A stretch of 64,000 nt of DNA, from NCBI GenBank assembly GCA_026686845.1, contig JAIVEN010000010.1, positions 22,790,001-22,854,000 on the forward strand, given 5' to 3'. The DNA is from Adenanthera pavonina (Eukaryota; Streptophyta; Magnoliopsida; Fabales; Fabaceae). Position 1 is the stretch's first letter; every line of letters begins with the position of its first letter. A program made the translations under genes and the position numbers. A model generated the notes under the pieces. That model made no database searches. It saw only the letters and a program-made list of their open reading frames with translations, and was not told the origin of the DNA. Shown here in pieces: positions 46,714-59,596 of the stretch.

Positions 46714-46995
46714 GAAAAGTATTTTAAATTTAAGATTAACGAATAAACGATGATGATAATTAGTTGGTTATGAAGATTAATATGTCACTATTAGAAAATG
46801 CTTTGTCAATATTCAATATTGCTTTATCAACATTTTCAGTTAATAAAATTAATAGGACTAGGAATTGAAAAATTTTTAATTGAATTTTGAAAGTTAGAAG
46901 ACTTAAAAGAAATTTAATAAAGTTAAGGGACCAAATTAAAACTTAGTATAAAATTAAGGAACCAAAAGTATCTTTTTGCCATCATGTTTGTCCAT

Positions 46996-47472
46996 TGCCA
47001 CTTTTAATTTAACCCGCCAACTATTGAGATCTCAATGACCCAATTAATTATTTAACTAGGCAATTACTTAAAGATACTAGCATAGGATTTCATAATCATA
47101 ATTTAACTTTCAAATGATTAGATTTAGAACATGGCTATTATACAATGACAATTTTTGTTCCAAGACTTGAATTAGAATTGCCTTGTTCATCAAAAGCATC
47201 TATATAATCTCAACAATACATTTTAGTAATCTCCTAACCAGTTGTATCATTACCAATTTCAACAACCTACACTAGGATTTGGATTGAAATCTGATTACTA
47301 ATTTGAACATTTTTATTTCTTTTTTACTTTATTTTTGGCTTGGTGATTTATAGCCAACATTTTCAATTTTTCACTTTGATTGAAGTCTTATATTTAATTT
47401 GAACTTTTTTCTTTTTTATTTTCCTTTAGGTTTGGCGATTTTTGGCCTCTATGCCACATGTATTTATTTTTT
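46996..47472. other. Spacer, nothing recognised
   Basis: AT-rich, no long reading frame, no repeat pairing found in the window. Confidence 0.5.
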
Positions 47473-50400
47473 CAATTAGCTCTGCTACGTGAATGAGGCC
47501 AAAACCAACATCGTTTGGAAGAAGCATGTGCAAAAAATGTCACACCCTAAACTCACAAGACCTTACTAAGCCATTTTATGCAGTGAAACAGAGAAGAATA
47601 GATAGAATAGAAGGGTAGCCCCATGGCTAGTACTGTAACGCCACGGCCTGAAAAGCTTCTAGGCTAGTCTGGGAAGTAACCCGAGATGCATGGCACCACA
47701 GCCAAGGTTATGGCTTCGCGGTGCTATTAGTTGACAGAAACTTGGCTCCCTGTTAATTTTCCAACCGGACTTCAGACGTACACAATTTCGTGCTTCGACC
47801 TCCAATTTACCTATTTCCATCTTCTACAGGTCACTCAACTCCCCCTCTGACTGTAAACACTAGCCCTATGTCAAAACATCTCCATATGGAGATTTTGAAT
47901 ATCCGACACCAAATTCGTCACTTTTCCCCATAAACAAGAACTCGACACCTCTAATAGCTACCCATGGGTAATTAGCATACTGGGACCATTCCTATAAGTC
48001 AAGAGGGACATGAGGAACATGTCCAAGAAGGTTCTAACCTGAAGAGACCACTCCTCCAGGTTTTGACCCCCTTGATCCTCAACTCAACTAATGGACCTTA
48101 TGCCCATTTCACAAAACCAAGGGTCCAAGACCCACATTAGGCTCACAACTAGGCATACATATTTCAAGTTGGCTAGAGACATCAACCACAGGTCCAATAC
48201 AAGCTAAGTTTCAAAATCACATAATATGCATAAGATTCTGCCAACATTTGATATGACACGAATAAGGTTTAGGCTCATCAACATCAATTAGGCCACCCAA
48301 TGCACCCAAGAAAGGTTCAACAAGGAACATACTACATTTAGTTCCTAAATTACATCAATCCATAATCCCTACATGAAATAGGTTCACTCTATTGGAATTA
48401 ACAAAAATTGACAACATGGGGATCATAGTTCCCGGCACCCACAAGTGCACTCTTAATTCTCCTTGCCTAAGCTATCCTTGTCCTTGTTAGTGCTAGATCC
48501 TTCACCTGGAAATGTTAGCCACAGGGTGAGACATACGTCCCAATAACTAGGGATAAACACATAGATACACATATTCATACTTTCATATTAATAACAATTA
48601 TAAATCATCACAAATGTAATATGCATGATATGCAGACTCCAATCCCTTCAATACACGGCTAGAGCCATGAGCTAGTTATCGTAACATAGTAACCTCAACC
48701 AGTGGCCCCTTTCCAATGACTTATAATGGCCAATTTTGAGGTCACCACCTAACTCTTCTCCCAATGGTCATGACCTGGCCAAAGGTGATTACACCAAAAG
48801 TTGGACCATGGCTCTCTTTTCCTTGAACCACCCAAATTGGTGGCTATTTAGAGAATAGGCACCTCAATTCACAGCCACCTAAGTCTCTCAGCCATAAGAT
48901 GACTATTTAATGATTGGAATATACATATACAAGCTGCACCGCCGGAACACAAGGCCTCATATTCTATTTAGTGGATTGGCTTACCATTTGGTATATAGAG
49001 CATCGTCACCAAGATCATATGTCCCAACAATGTACACAATGTGACAATGCCCAATGCATGCCAACATGTCAACATATATCACTTTCAAATGTACTAGCAT
49101 GCCATATGAAGATATATAATACATCTTGAGGTGCATAATCATCATTCCATATCAACAGTCATTATCATTCACACATATCATAATCATTAACATCATATTA
49201 CCATTTCACCATATAATGATGTAGTGATAGATACTTACTAGTTATGTAGCTATACATATCATGATATGAATATGATTAACCTTAATCGACCTATAAGACA
49301 TATCATGATATGAAAACATAAAACATATATATATACAAAGTATGCATATCATGATATGAAGATAACTAAACATATATTGCATAGAATAGAAAGCCCTAGT
49401 TACCTCAACATCGAACCCACTCGACACCTTGGTAGGCCAAATAAAGCAACCACCACCAATCCAATGCTTTACAATTACAACCCAGAGTCCAGAGACCACA
49501 ATCAAGCTATAGGCCAACCTATATAACATCAATTCCTCATCACTATTATAATTCATCAACCTTAACATACACATTTATTAGTTCAAGTATATCCCAAATG
49601 GAAAATAGTGTTTCATTAAGTAGACCCAAGCATTAAAACACTCTAAGCAACTCTTAAATCATAATCATACTTCCCCAAGTTCGAATTCCCAAATATGTCA
49701 ACATATTAGGTTAGGGTTTAGGGGATATACTGCTTAGACACCATAAAACCAACACCTAATCCATAGAAACATCCAACAACACCTCTAGATCACATTTATA
49801 CATAATTTAATCGGTGGGAACTTACTCAAATCGGAACCCTAACCAAATCCATGAAAAATCTTCGGTGAAATTGAAGAAAAATGCAGAGGCGGGTTAAAGG
49901 ATAACTTACCAACAAGATTTGAGCTCTTAGTTTCCAGAAATCAAACCCCAAAAGCCGAAAATGTTGAACCCTAGTAGAGCTCATCATCCTCCCTCCGTTT
50001 CTCTTGTTGTTCATGACTAGTTTCAACTTCTGATTCAACCAGATTTTGTGATTGGTGTTGTGGCGCCACTTAAGTTTTTCGCAGCACCGGAGCTCTCGGG
50101 TTTAGCCCATGCACGCTTTCCTACTGTTCCTCGCCGTGGCTCTACTATTCACCACTGCGGTGCTGGTGCTCTCTATTTTGATTCTCCAACTTGCTCTGTT
50201 TTGATCTTTCCTCAGGTCTTGACTCCTCCAGTCCTGTATCATTAAACAAAAGTTCTTCTTAGGTCTATTCTACCGAATCACCAAATCCTTGGAGCCCTCA
50301 TGAAAATAAATAAATAAATCGTAAGTTCATAACCACCTTCAATCTGGTGGAGGATCTTTTACCATTTTTTTCAATTAAAATATAGGTAAATTGGGTCAAA

Positions 50401-51910
50401 GGTTTTAGGAAAGACCAATAAGATCCACACATAGATCTTTATTTTTTTTAGTTTCTAATATTGTATTATTTATTACTTTCTCTGCTTTAAAATATAATAT
50501 GTTTTCTAGAATGTTTCTTTGATTTATAATATAAGATGTTATGTAATTTTTAGTAGTAATATACCTTTTTTACCCCTTTTCATTTATGACCTCTCTCATA
50601 ACTTGTAGAAGAGTATAAAAAACTTTAATTATTATTAATAATAAGAATAGAAATGGGATGCTATGCTTTTTTTAAAAAAATAAAAAATGTAACAAATTTT
50701 TTTCTTAAAATATATAAGGTAGCTAAAAATATGTTATATTTTGTATCGGAGGAGCGTGCTTAATTACCATGTCATGTTGTTAGGGTCACAATCACCTTTA
50801 TCTCATCACTTGTCAATAATATTAAGTGGTAGAATGTGTCTCTTTGGGTTTGGGCTCTCTTTTATTTAGAAATTGGACTCTCAACCCAAAGTTTTCAAGT
50901 TTTCCCACCGTATACACTTGAAATGCGGATAGGGAGTCTCTTGCAAGACACTCTCCCACGGCAGAACCGTGGTAGGTTTTATTTTTCATTTCTTATTTTT
51001 TTAAATTAAATATTATAGATAAAAAGTATAATTTTCAGGAAAAATGTGGATATATATTTCATACAGTTTAAAATTTTTTATTTATTAAAAAATACTATAT
51101 AGTAAAAATTGGATCAAACTGGATTAAACTGGATCTTTGCAATTTGCAATTTTGTACATTCTTTTAGTAATTAAAAAAATACTAAACAAATTCAAAATTA
51201 CACAAAATATATATCTAAATGATCCCTAAAAAATCTACTTTTTATCTATAATTTTGTTTTAAAAAAGAGAGGAAACTACCATGGCTGGATCATGGCAATT
51301 GGGGTCTCCGTAGGAGAGACCCGGACCCCTTGAAATGCTATTTACATCTAGGATTTTCAATGTATCTACAATTCTTTATCTTCATTAAGTAGCCTACTTG
51401 GATAATTTTATCACATAAATTGGTATTTTTCTACATGAACACTAAGTGAGGTGACTCATATCTCATGAAATATAACGTAACATCTATTTTTTATTTTTAT
51501 TAATTATTAATAATTAAAATTATTTCCACTTCTTTTTATTATGATACTAGTCATAAATGAATGAGAATAAAAAAGTAAATTATAACTAAAAATTACATAA
51601 CAACTTTTATTTTATATTATACACATATTACATTTTGATATGGAGAATGTAATACATAATGCAATATTAAATAGTAATAACAGAAAAAATCTACGTGGGG
51701 ACCTTATTGGTCTTTCCCGAAACCCTCAACCCAATTTACCTATATTTTAATTGAAAAAAAATGGTAAAAGGTCGTAATGAAATCACTATGAGGGCTCCAA
51801 GGATTTGGAGATTCCGTAGAATAGATCGAATCAAGCTTTTTGAGTGTTTTTTTGCGCGTGCTTCTTCCAAACGATTTTGGTTTCGGCCTCGGTCATGTAA
51901 CAGCTAATTG
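47473..51910. mobile_element. Long-TIR (MULE-like/foldback) DNA element, left arm split by an LTR
   Basis: The right arm (about 51,470-51,910) reversed matches the left arm, which is in two pieces: 47,473-47,537 (CAATTAGCT ... GTTTGGAAGAAGCATGTGCA) and 50,242 to about 50,700 (TCTATTCTACCGAATC, CCAAATCCTTGGAGCCCTCAT, GAAAGACCAATAAG, TTATGTAATTTTTAG, ATTATTATTAATAAT). The arms are about 0.5 kb and the loop about 0.77 kb, with no transposase. Long terminal inverted repeats suggest a non-autonomous Mutator-like element. I found no 9-bp duplication at the ends, so this class call is tentative. Confidence 0.65.
47538..50241 (-). mobile_element. LTR-F: Z-related LTR (minus) inside the left arm of the long-TIR element
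   Basis: Starts TGTCACACCCTAAAC and ends CTGTATCA, about 2.7 kb. It aligns loosely in reverse with family Z (ATTTCGTGCTTCGACCTCC, CCATATGGAGATTTTG, GGACCATGGCTCTC blocks) but is more diverged and probably a separate subfamily. The flanking duplication is unclear (A-rich on the left). Its ends fall where the inverted-repeat alignment is interrupted. No coding; the minus-strand frame at 49,242-49,574 lies inside the LTR. Confidence 0.7.
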
Positions 51911-52600
51911 GACCAGGAACCGTCTTCGATGAAGCTGCTGGATCTCGTTGTCGCAGGCTCTATACTTAGGTTTACGTTCGAAGGAGGAGGAACAAGAAGC
52001 CATTGGTATTTGGCTTAAGACAACCCCCGTTTGACTTATCTCAAAAAAAGGTTTGACGTCGTGTGGTTCATTTCTAATAAGATGGATGTAAGTCATTAGC
52101 AGAATGTTCACCGAAACTTTGAACTCATATGTATGAATAAAGCTCGCGTACATTGACACGCAGGCCCCTTTCGGCGTTTTCTCTTCAAATCAATTTTCTA
52201 CAAACAAAAGGCATCGTAAACGCGGTATTTACTTGGAGCTGCAGGAAGCACCTTCTGCGTAGTCGCTTTCCAACTATCAGTATTTAAAAAACAAAAAAAA
52301 ACTATCGGAAACGTGGAATTGGCTTTGTTTTTGGTAGCCATTATTCGATTGGTTAGGTCGAGCAAATGATTTAACAGTTTACCTTTCACATGTCATCTCC
52401 ATGACTACAATTTGGACTGTGTTTGCACAAACACACTGTTGGGATCCCCTGCTCGGAATCAAGCTATGGATGCCCTTGAGTGCTGGAAAGATCAAGGTTT
52501 CGACAATTTGGCGTAGGAATTTCGTTTATATTTCACTAAGCTCATAATTATTCATAGATGAATCATATATACTTCTAGGTAAGCCCCCTCCTTTCATCCC
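51911..52600. other. Spacer between the long-TIR element and the repeat cluster
   Basis: A minus-strand frame at 51,893-52,159 overlaps the TIR end and matches nothing known to me. The phrase GTTTGCACAAACACACTG near 52,420 is a small near-palindrome. No gene is supported. Confidence 0.4.
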
Positions 52601-55480
52601 TTGCTTATCAGATGGTTTCTTTTCTAAGTAAGCTAGGCTTCCTTTTAGTATTTTCTTTGGAATTTGGCATTTCTCTTATTCTTGTTCATCTCTGCTCTTT
52701 TCATTCATCCTTAGAAATTGAACAAAATGGTCTAAATCATCACAGATGATGCTTTTGGGAGCTATTTCTTTTATTTTCTTATAGTTTTCCCTTTGCTACT
52801 AGTTGATTATGTTTGATTTTTCTGGGTAATGTTATTATTCCATCTTTGTAAATTCAGTTCTTGATTTTCTCGTATAATGAGTGAAGCTAAATTTTGAATA
52901 CAATTTAATTTATATCTCCATTATCAATTCTCCTTCATCCTTTCCATATCTTTATTCTGAAACTCTCTGGTGTCTTCTTAATTCTTCTAACATTTCACTC
53001 ATATGCTCTTTTTTTCAGTTTTTTTTTTTGCAGTAGAATCCCTCTCTTTGTTTTATAATCATTTTCTAGTGCTTGTTTCACTATAAAACTTTTCTTTTTG
53101 CCACTTCTTTTGGTTTGCATCTTTGGGGGTTCTTGGCGTTTTCCTCCTTAGGGATTCATGATAATGATGATACTTTACCTTTCGTGGGCCTCCATGTTCA
53201 ATAGTGAGAGCAACTGTATAAAAATTTTCCCTCTAATTTTCTTGTGGCGTGTATAGTTCATTGTCATCTGGAAAACCTTAGTTCTTCAATCCATCTGAAT
53301 ATTTTTCTTATGTCCCTAATTTTACTCTTATTATAGATTTAAGAAATAAGGTAACCTTGCATACTAAGAATCTCTATCTCTAATTTCTCAAAAGCTAAGG
53401 GGTACTTAATTCTTTCTGCTTTTTGTTTTCCTTTTGTGAACCCCTGAATCAGTCAAGTCCTATCCATTTCAGTGTTTAGTAACAGAAATTGCAGCTTCTT
53501 GGATAAATAAAACAACTTGCTTACTAAAAAGTTATATGCTTCAACAAATTATTACTGAATGCAGATTATTTTTGGTGCAAGCACTCGTTTTCAATCCTAT
53601 GTTATATTGTAAGACTAAGAGCCCATTCGACATATCGTATAAGACAAGACTTCTTGTATAGAAGCCAAATTATACAGCAGGTTAAATCAGTTTCAGTGCT
53701 ATTCTTTATTTCTTTTTAATATTTTACGACAGTGTTATAAATTGCACCTTGCCACCACAGCTTGTATATTCATATCTTTATTTTTGTGCAAAAATCATGA
53801 CTCTTCATGAAGTTTTGCTTCTATAACGCTGGGGATTGACAAACATTTGATGCATGTCCATCAATTATTGTCCTGTGTTTGTCTTCATTGTTAGTTTGTT
53901 CATCACTATTTTCAAAATTGTTGTTCGAAGTTAGCCAGACTTCCTTTTAATAGTTTGTTGTATTCGAATTTTGCATTTCTCTCATTGTTGTTCTTCTCTG
54001 CTCCACTCATACCACCTTAGAAATTGACCAAAATGATTTAAATCAACACGGATGATAGCTGAGTCTGTTCTTGATTTTCTTACCAAAATCAAGAGGATGA
54101 AGCTAATTTTGAGTAACAGTTTATTTATATTTCCCAATACTTGACTTTTTCCTTAAATTTCTAGTTTATGCTTAAGTCACATTCATACTTGAGTGATTTC
54201 ACTCATACACACTTTTCAGCTGCAGAAGAATATCCATCTTTCTTCTTTCTCTCTCCTTAGTCATATAAATCATTACGCGTGAAGTGAAATGGTCAGTAAC
54301 GCTTTTATTTCATTGAAATAAATAGGACACGGATATCTCCATCAATTTTAGAGGAACAGACATTTGACATGGTTTGACAGAATATCTTTGCAATGCTCTA
54401 AGCCAAAAGTATATCATCACCTTCATGGATGATGAGAAACTAGGAGTAGGAACCAACAAGGTTCTTGTACAGTTGGTAGAAGGTTGGATCTCTTAAGCAT
54501 ATTGTCCTCTTGAGTTTTATCCCTGATCGTGTGTATGGAAAACGTTTTATTGAGAGGAGTAAAACCCACTTCAGTAATTTCTATACCTCAAAAGAATTAG
54601 TTTTTAGCTATCGGCTGGAGATATCCTTGGTACTCACCAAAAGGAAAAAAGAAGAAAGAAACTAGGAGCAGGAGGCAAATTTGCCTAGACACTTTCCATA
54701 TCAATCAAAGAATCTATAATAGCCATTATTGTATTCAATATGAATTATGCGTCCTCAACATGGTGCCTTGATGAAATTGACAAGATCATAAAGAAGGGAT
54801 TTTGACGAAGCATGGGCTTTTGAGAAGATGCAAAGTTGGAAGTTTTCATCACCACGCAAACAATCTATCTGATTCTCATTCAAAACCTTGGTAATTCACA
54901 ACTTTTGTCTCTTAATTAGTTTACTTCTTATTCCATGTGTAGATGCTTCATGTTAAATGTATAAAGAAATAAATAAAAAATTAGTTTCATATGAATGAAT
55001 TCCAACATAAAAGTCCCTGATTTGTCAGGTATCATCTGATATTTGCTATTTTTTTTTTGGGGATCTTGTGCTTCGAACCAATCAAAGATTGGATATTTGG
55101 ATAACATTGAACGCACGACGGATAAACACAGGCTTCTTATGAACCAAGTAATCAATGTCTTCACTTGTTGCTTTTGCTATTGATTCATTTGGCTTCATTT
55201 TCTTTGGATGTTCTTCATTATATGCAACTTTTCGTTATTGGTATTCTTTGATTTCATTTCATTTTCCTGGTCAATGACTTCATCCGACTTTTGCTTGCTC
55301 TGTTCTCGATTTTCTTGGCAAAGATGGAGAGGATGAAGCTAATTTGGAGCAGCAGTTAATTTGCATTTGCCAATACCAGAATTGTATTTCTGTTAGAATT
55401 GAATGCATTTGTTTTTTTACTTGGATCTTTAGATTTCCCTTATATTTCTTGGTCTCTCGCTCATATGTTCGGCTAGTGCC
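52600..55480 (+). repeat. Three degenerate direct repeats, ~1.2-1.3 kb apart
   Basis: Copies near 52,610-53,060, 53,925-54,260 and 55,160-55,470 share phrases in the same order. TTGATTTTCT..GAAGCTAA.TTTTGA occurs at about 52,860 and 54,071, and GAGGATGAAGCTAATTT at about 54,102 and 55,330. CTAGGCTTCCTTTTAGTA near 52,635 corresponds to CAGACTTCCTTTTAATAG near 53,937. Each copy is pyrimidine-rich and intron-like. A TNL pseudogene fragment lies just after the second copy, so these may be duplicated leaders or introns of a resistance gene. Confidence 0.6.
54326..54840 (+). pseudogene. TIR-domain (TNL resistance gene) pseudogene fragments
   Basis: 54,326-54,495 reads SINFRGTDI, stop, HGLTEYLCNALSQKY, ITFMDDEKLGVG, the first half of a plant TIR domain (FRG.DTR and F.DD..L motifs). 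The TGA at 54,365-54,367 interrupts it and TAA follows at 54,493. About 165 bp later, 54,660-54,811 reads KLGAGGKFA, stop, then IKESIIAIIVFNMNYASSTWCLDEIDKIIK, the second half (NYASSxWCLDEL motif). The overlapping 'KLGxG' implies two partially deleted exon copies rather than one exon. No NB-ARC or LRR is recognised. TIR domains act in NLR immune signalling; this one cannot be functional. Confidence 0.8.
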
Positions 55481-57216
55481 TGATTGTTATATCCCCATTG
55501 TTGAGGAAGAGTCAATTACTAGATTTCATCCATTTTGTCTGTGCTCATATCACCTTCATACTTGACTATCTGTTTCCAAAAGCTCCTATGTTTTCTTGAA
55601 TCCAGAGAGTATTTTTTTTTTGTCATACATATATTTTGGGTCCCTTTAATAGTATTTAGGATTCCATTTGTCCCTTCTAATTCGTTAATATATATATATA
55701 TAAGAAATTTTGCTTTCATAATGCAGAAACACCACATAACTTCGAGGATGCCGTCAAAGCAGAGAAATAGGGAAATCCAGCAAAGAGCCTCATCATGGTC
55801 ATCTGTCTAGGCTTTTTTCTTTTTTTTCCTCTTGATGCCATCAAATTACAGTCACCCACAACTCAGAACAAAGATCCTTGTCCACGTGGCTTGCCTGGCT
55901 AGCAATGGTAAATTTCACCACCTTTCTTTCGTCCATCTTGGTAATGGGTCTTTCAGGTGCATTCATTTGCATGCAGATCATCTTGTTCCTCATAGCAGCC
56001 ATGCCATGGTCATGATTTTTAAACTAATGCTTCTTTGTTGGCTTGACAATAAAAATTATAGTAATATATTTTGGTTTTCCTTGCTTTTATCTTAAATACA
56101 AAGCTCTCCATTCTATTTTAGAAATGTATAATCTTGTGTAAATGTTAGCATTGTCAAATATATTCTTAAAATAATTAAATATAATATCTATCAATTAAAA
56201 ATTATATTAAACTAATTCATATTTACTAATTTACCTCTCACATATTATTTACCTAATTTTCCCAATTCTTCCTTTTACTCACACGGACACCCATTAATTG
56301 GCACCCAATATATGAGATGGTTAACAGGTTATGCATGCAAGAGTCAGAGGGAGGGGACGGTGAATTTAATTAGTTTCTTTTTTTTAATAAACAAAGAGGG
56401 CTAAGCCCAAAGAAAGAATAAAAGCACTAACACTAATGGCCATCAGAGGCCCAGACACATCATTTATTTCAACCTACCCCGTAGGGGAACGTTGACTCAT
56501 GGCTGGATGGATGGCTTTTTATCAACGCCAGGTTCTCCCATAAATTGAGAACAACCAATGCTACGTTTTGTACCAAAAAAAAAATACAAATGCTATATGT
56601 GATACAAGAATCATTTTGTGGAAATAAGAAAAGGAATGCAAATGAAGATTAATGCAATTAGATGAGCTGTTTGTCATGGAAAGAAATGATCTTTTTTATT
56701 TGGCTGGAGAATAATACTCCTAATATAAAAATACATTAAGATATTTAATTTAAAAATTTTAATTATTGAAAAATTATTTTAATCTTTTTTGAAAAAAGAT
56801 ATTAAATATTTTATTTTGATTTCATTAACTCGTAAGAATATTTTTAACATTGTTTATCTAAAAAACAATTATTTGTATACATTTGTCCAAAAAAATGAAA
56901 AAATGGAAAGGATTGATCACATATTTTAAAGTATTGCACTTAAGATGTCAAGTTATATTGGCGGCTGAATGGCACATTCTCGTTTATGCAAGTTAGTCAT
57001 TGGTTCGAGGAAGGAGACCAAGCATAGTATGAGAAATGCTTTGAACCAGTGAACCGATGGTCGTTCGTTTTCCTCAAAAGATTCAAATGTTTATTTTATT
57101 TTTGGTAATCTCAAAAGATTCAAGCTTGATTATATTATATTTTACATAAGGCTTATACGTTGGCCTAGCTAAGGTAATATTTGGCCCAAAAAAGTTACAT
57201 GCAGATCAATAGTGTA
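55481..57216. other. AT-rich spacer
   Basis: Short overlapping frames at 55,344-56,095 on both strands match nothing I recognise; some could be further TNL debris but no motif supports it. From 56,100 the sequence is AT-rich without pairing to other window repeats. Confidence 0.5.
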
Positions 57217-57876
57217 TTAAAAACTAGATCGGTCTAATCGAAAAATGGTATAAAATTAGTTGAACTGATCCAATCATAGATAAAGATCGAGCAATTTTAC
57301 AACTGGTGGGAATTGGTACAAAATTGGTTAAATCGATCAAGAATTGATATAAAACCAATTTGAACCAGTGTAACTTCTTTTTTTTTTTAATTTTTTTAAA
57401 TATTTTTTTTTATTTTTAAGATAAAATAACATTATTTTTAATATTAAGTAACATTATTTTTTGTATAAATTTTTTTCTTTCTATATTATAATATTGTATA
57501 AGTAGTATTATGATACATAATTACTAATAATGATGAATTTACTTAACAAATAATATGAAAATAGAATATTGATTGATTATTTTGAATTCAAAATATAATT
57601 ATAAGTAAATATTAATTTATTTAGATTTTAATATTAGGTTGTAAAAATAATATTTTTAATTTTCTATATGATATATAAAATTAAAAATTATTAAATTTAC
57701 TTTTCATTTTAAATTGAATGTTAATTTTATTATCATGGATAAATATATTTTATATTTTTTATCTACATTATTTAAAATATATCAATTTATTCATAATTCG
57801 TCCGACTCTAGTCTGACCATTAAATTTTGAATTAGTGCTTCAGCCAGTTCAATGGCTGATCTAGTTTGTAATACCT
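57217..57876. mobile_element. Possible MITE-like element
   Basis: The left AAACTAGATCGGTCTAATCG and the right CAGTTCAATGGCTGATCTAGTTT are inverted over about 10-12 bp. Internal phrases such as TTGGTTAAATCGATC and AACCAGTG recur. No clear duplication was found. Weak call. Confidence 0.35.
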
Positions 57877-59440
57877 CACAAATTAGAATAATTCGTTGCT
57901 CAATGATAATTCCTTGTTGTTGGCAAAAAAAAAAAAAACAGAACAGGACTTTGGGCATTACACAAAATTAAGATGAGGTTAACAAATAATGTGACTTCCT
58001 ATATAAACTTTATTTTATATCTATCTATCTCTATATTATATAAGCAACCCTGAACTTTCCAGTGAGTAATCTTAGACTACAAGAAGAGATTTAACATTGA
58101 TTAATTATAATTTAGTACAAATTACAAATGTATTTCAAAACTATTTTACTGACTGCAATATGATATTAGATTAGTTTTATAATTAATGGTTAATTGCCAT
58201 GTATTAGTTATTTGAAAAGTATTGATCGTGTTTTTCTAATTAATAATTAATTGCACTGTATTACATGTTTGAAAAATAATTTAATTTTGTTTACTTTTTA
58301 AAATTTTATATTAATACCTTTCTTTTGTGTACAGTCATATTTCCAAGTCCAATTGTATCTCAAATATTGTTTATTAACTGCAATATGGAGTTGCGTCTAG
58401 CAAGCGAAGTAAATAATGACTGAAATTCTTACTTTTGATTCTAAAAGCAACCTATCTGACACATCAACAAATGTGATGTAAAGGAAGTTATCAACAGCTT
58501 TGTGTGAACATGTTTCTTGGTTATTCATAAAGTGATCGATGAGTTCCGGTTTATGGATTTGTTTTACTTTTATGAGATGTAGTTGGAGAAATTAGTGCTA
58601 ATATGATGATTTTTTTTTCTTTATGATTATTGCACAGTTATAGAATGTCATACAAACATATTATATTCATACTTACTGTGCTATCGTTATATGTTGTACA
58701 ATTTGGTTAAGTATACCTAGTGCCCCTTTTGCGTCACACTCTCAAATACTAGTTTTAACTCAATCCCTTGGATTTTATTTTTCAACCCTCTTAATCTGCA
58801 CTCGGACCACTTATACCAAACTAAATTGAATTGAGAGGAAAAAAAAGCAAATTAATAAATGCTCATTTTCTTAAGGACGCTGTCGTGCGTCCTAACTTTA
58901 TATTGGAATAAATTCTTTATTTGGATTGTGTTATTAAATTTTTTAAAATTTAGAAAGCAGAGCATTACATTTTTTTAATTCAATTTGTTCATGCTTGTAA
59001 TTCTTTAAATAACAATAGTAATTATAAATTTTCATGCTGCAATTCAAAGCACATACATACATTCATTTACGTATGTATGGGCAAAATGGCAGCAAAAAAC
59101 TTGTTTGCATGCTCGCATGTGGACATAGTGCGTGAATGAGTCTTGCCGAATATATATATATATATATATAGATATTAATATATATAAAAAAATGTTCCAT
59201 TATAAAATTGGTGTCATAGTTTGCAAGTAGTGAATTTTGCTCTTCGAATATTACCTGAAAATAGCATCCAAGAATAATAATCCAGGTTAATTAACCCAAT
59301 AAGAGTGTAATTATATACTAGTCAGGGTAGGGGTAGATCGAGAGTTTATTAAGGGACCATAAGCACACCACAAGTCTGGTGGCATGCGCCGTGCTACGTA
59401 TTGAAAATGGAGCTTAAGCTACATATATAGATAAGGTAAA
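57877..59440. other. AT-rich spacer upstream of the phylloplanin-like gene
   Basis: No coding sequence is recognised. An (AT)n run lies at 59,150-59,170. The last few hundred bases may contain regulatory elements of the downstream gene. Confidence 0.5.
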
Positions 59441-59493
59441 TACTACTTGGTAATGTTAGGTAGATTATATGGCATAGGATGCAAAGAGAGGCC

Positions 59494-59501
59494 TATAAAT
59501 A
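59494..59501 (+). promoter_or_regulatory. TATA box of the phylloplanin-like gene
   Basis: TATAAATA in CCTATAAATAGTGG lies 96 bp before the ATG. That places a start site near 59,525 and a leader of about 70 nt. Confidence 0.8.
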
Positions 59502-59596
59502 GTGGTTTACGAACTGCTCTAACGGACACACACATCAAAACTCAGTACATTCGATCTCAGTGAGAGTAATCTAGTAGAGCAGTCTAAAATATAAGT

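Larger units (their letters stand above)
43892..46995. mobile_element. Inverted-repeat DNA element (~180-bp arms), split by a Sirevirus LTR
   Basis: The left arm 43,892-44,075 and right arm 46,815-46,995 are reverse complements by eye. Shared blocks are ATAAAAAGACACTTTTAGTCC versus GGAACCAAAAGTATCTTTTTG (each 21 or fewer bases, imperfect), CTAACTTTCAAAATTCAAT and TTTAATTTTATTAACAGAA. The loop holds about 1 kb of unique sequence (44,080-45,085) and the Sirevirus LTR at 45,138-46,713. I could not find a clear target duplication, so class is uncertain; a non-autonomous terminal-inverted-repeat transposon is likely. Confidence 0.6.

Noticed and set aside
49242..49574. 110-codon minus-strand frame.
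   Set aside because: Inside LTR-F and built partly from ATATCATGATATG repeats.
55535..56095. Possible C-terminal part of a TNL gene.
   Set aside because: No LRR or post-LRR motif could be recognised in any frame.
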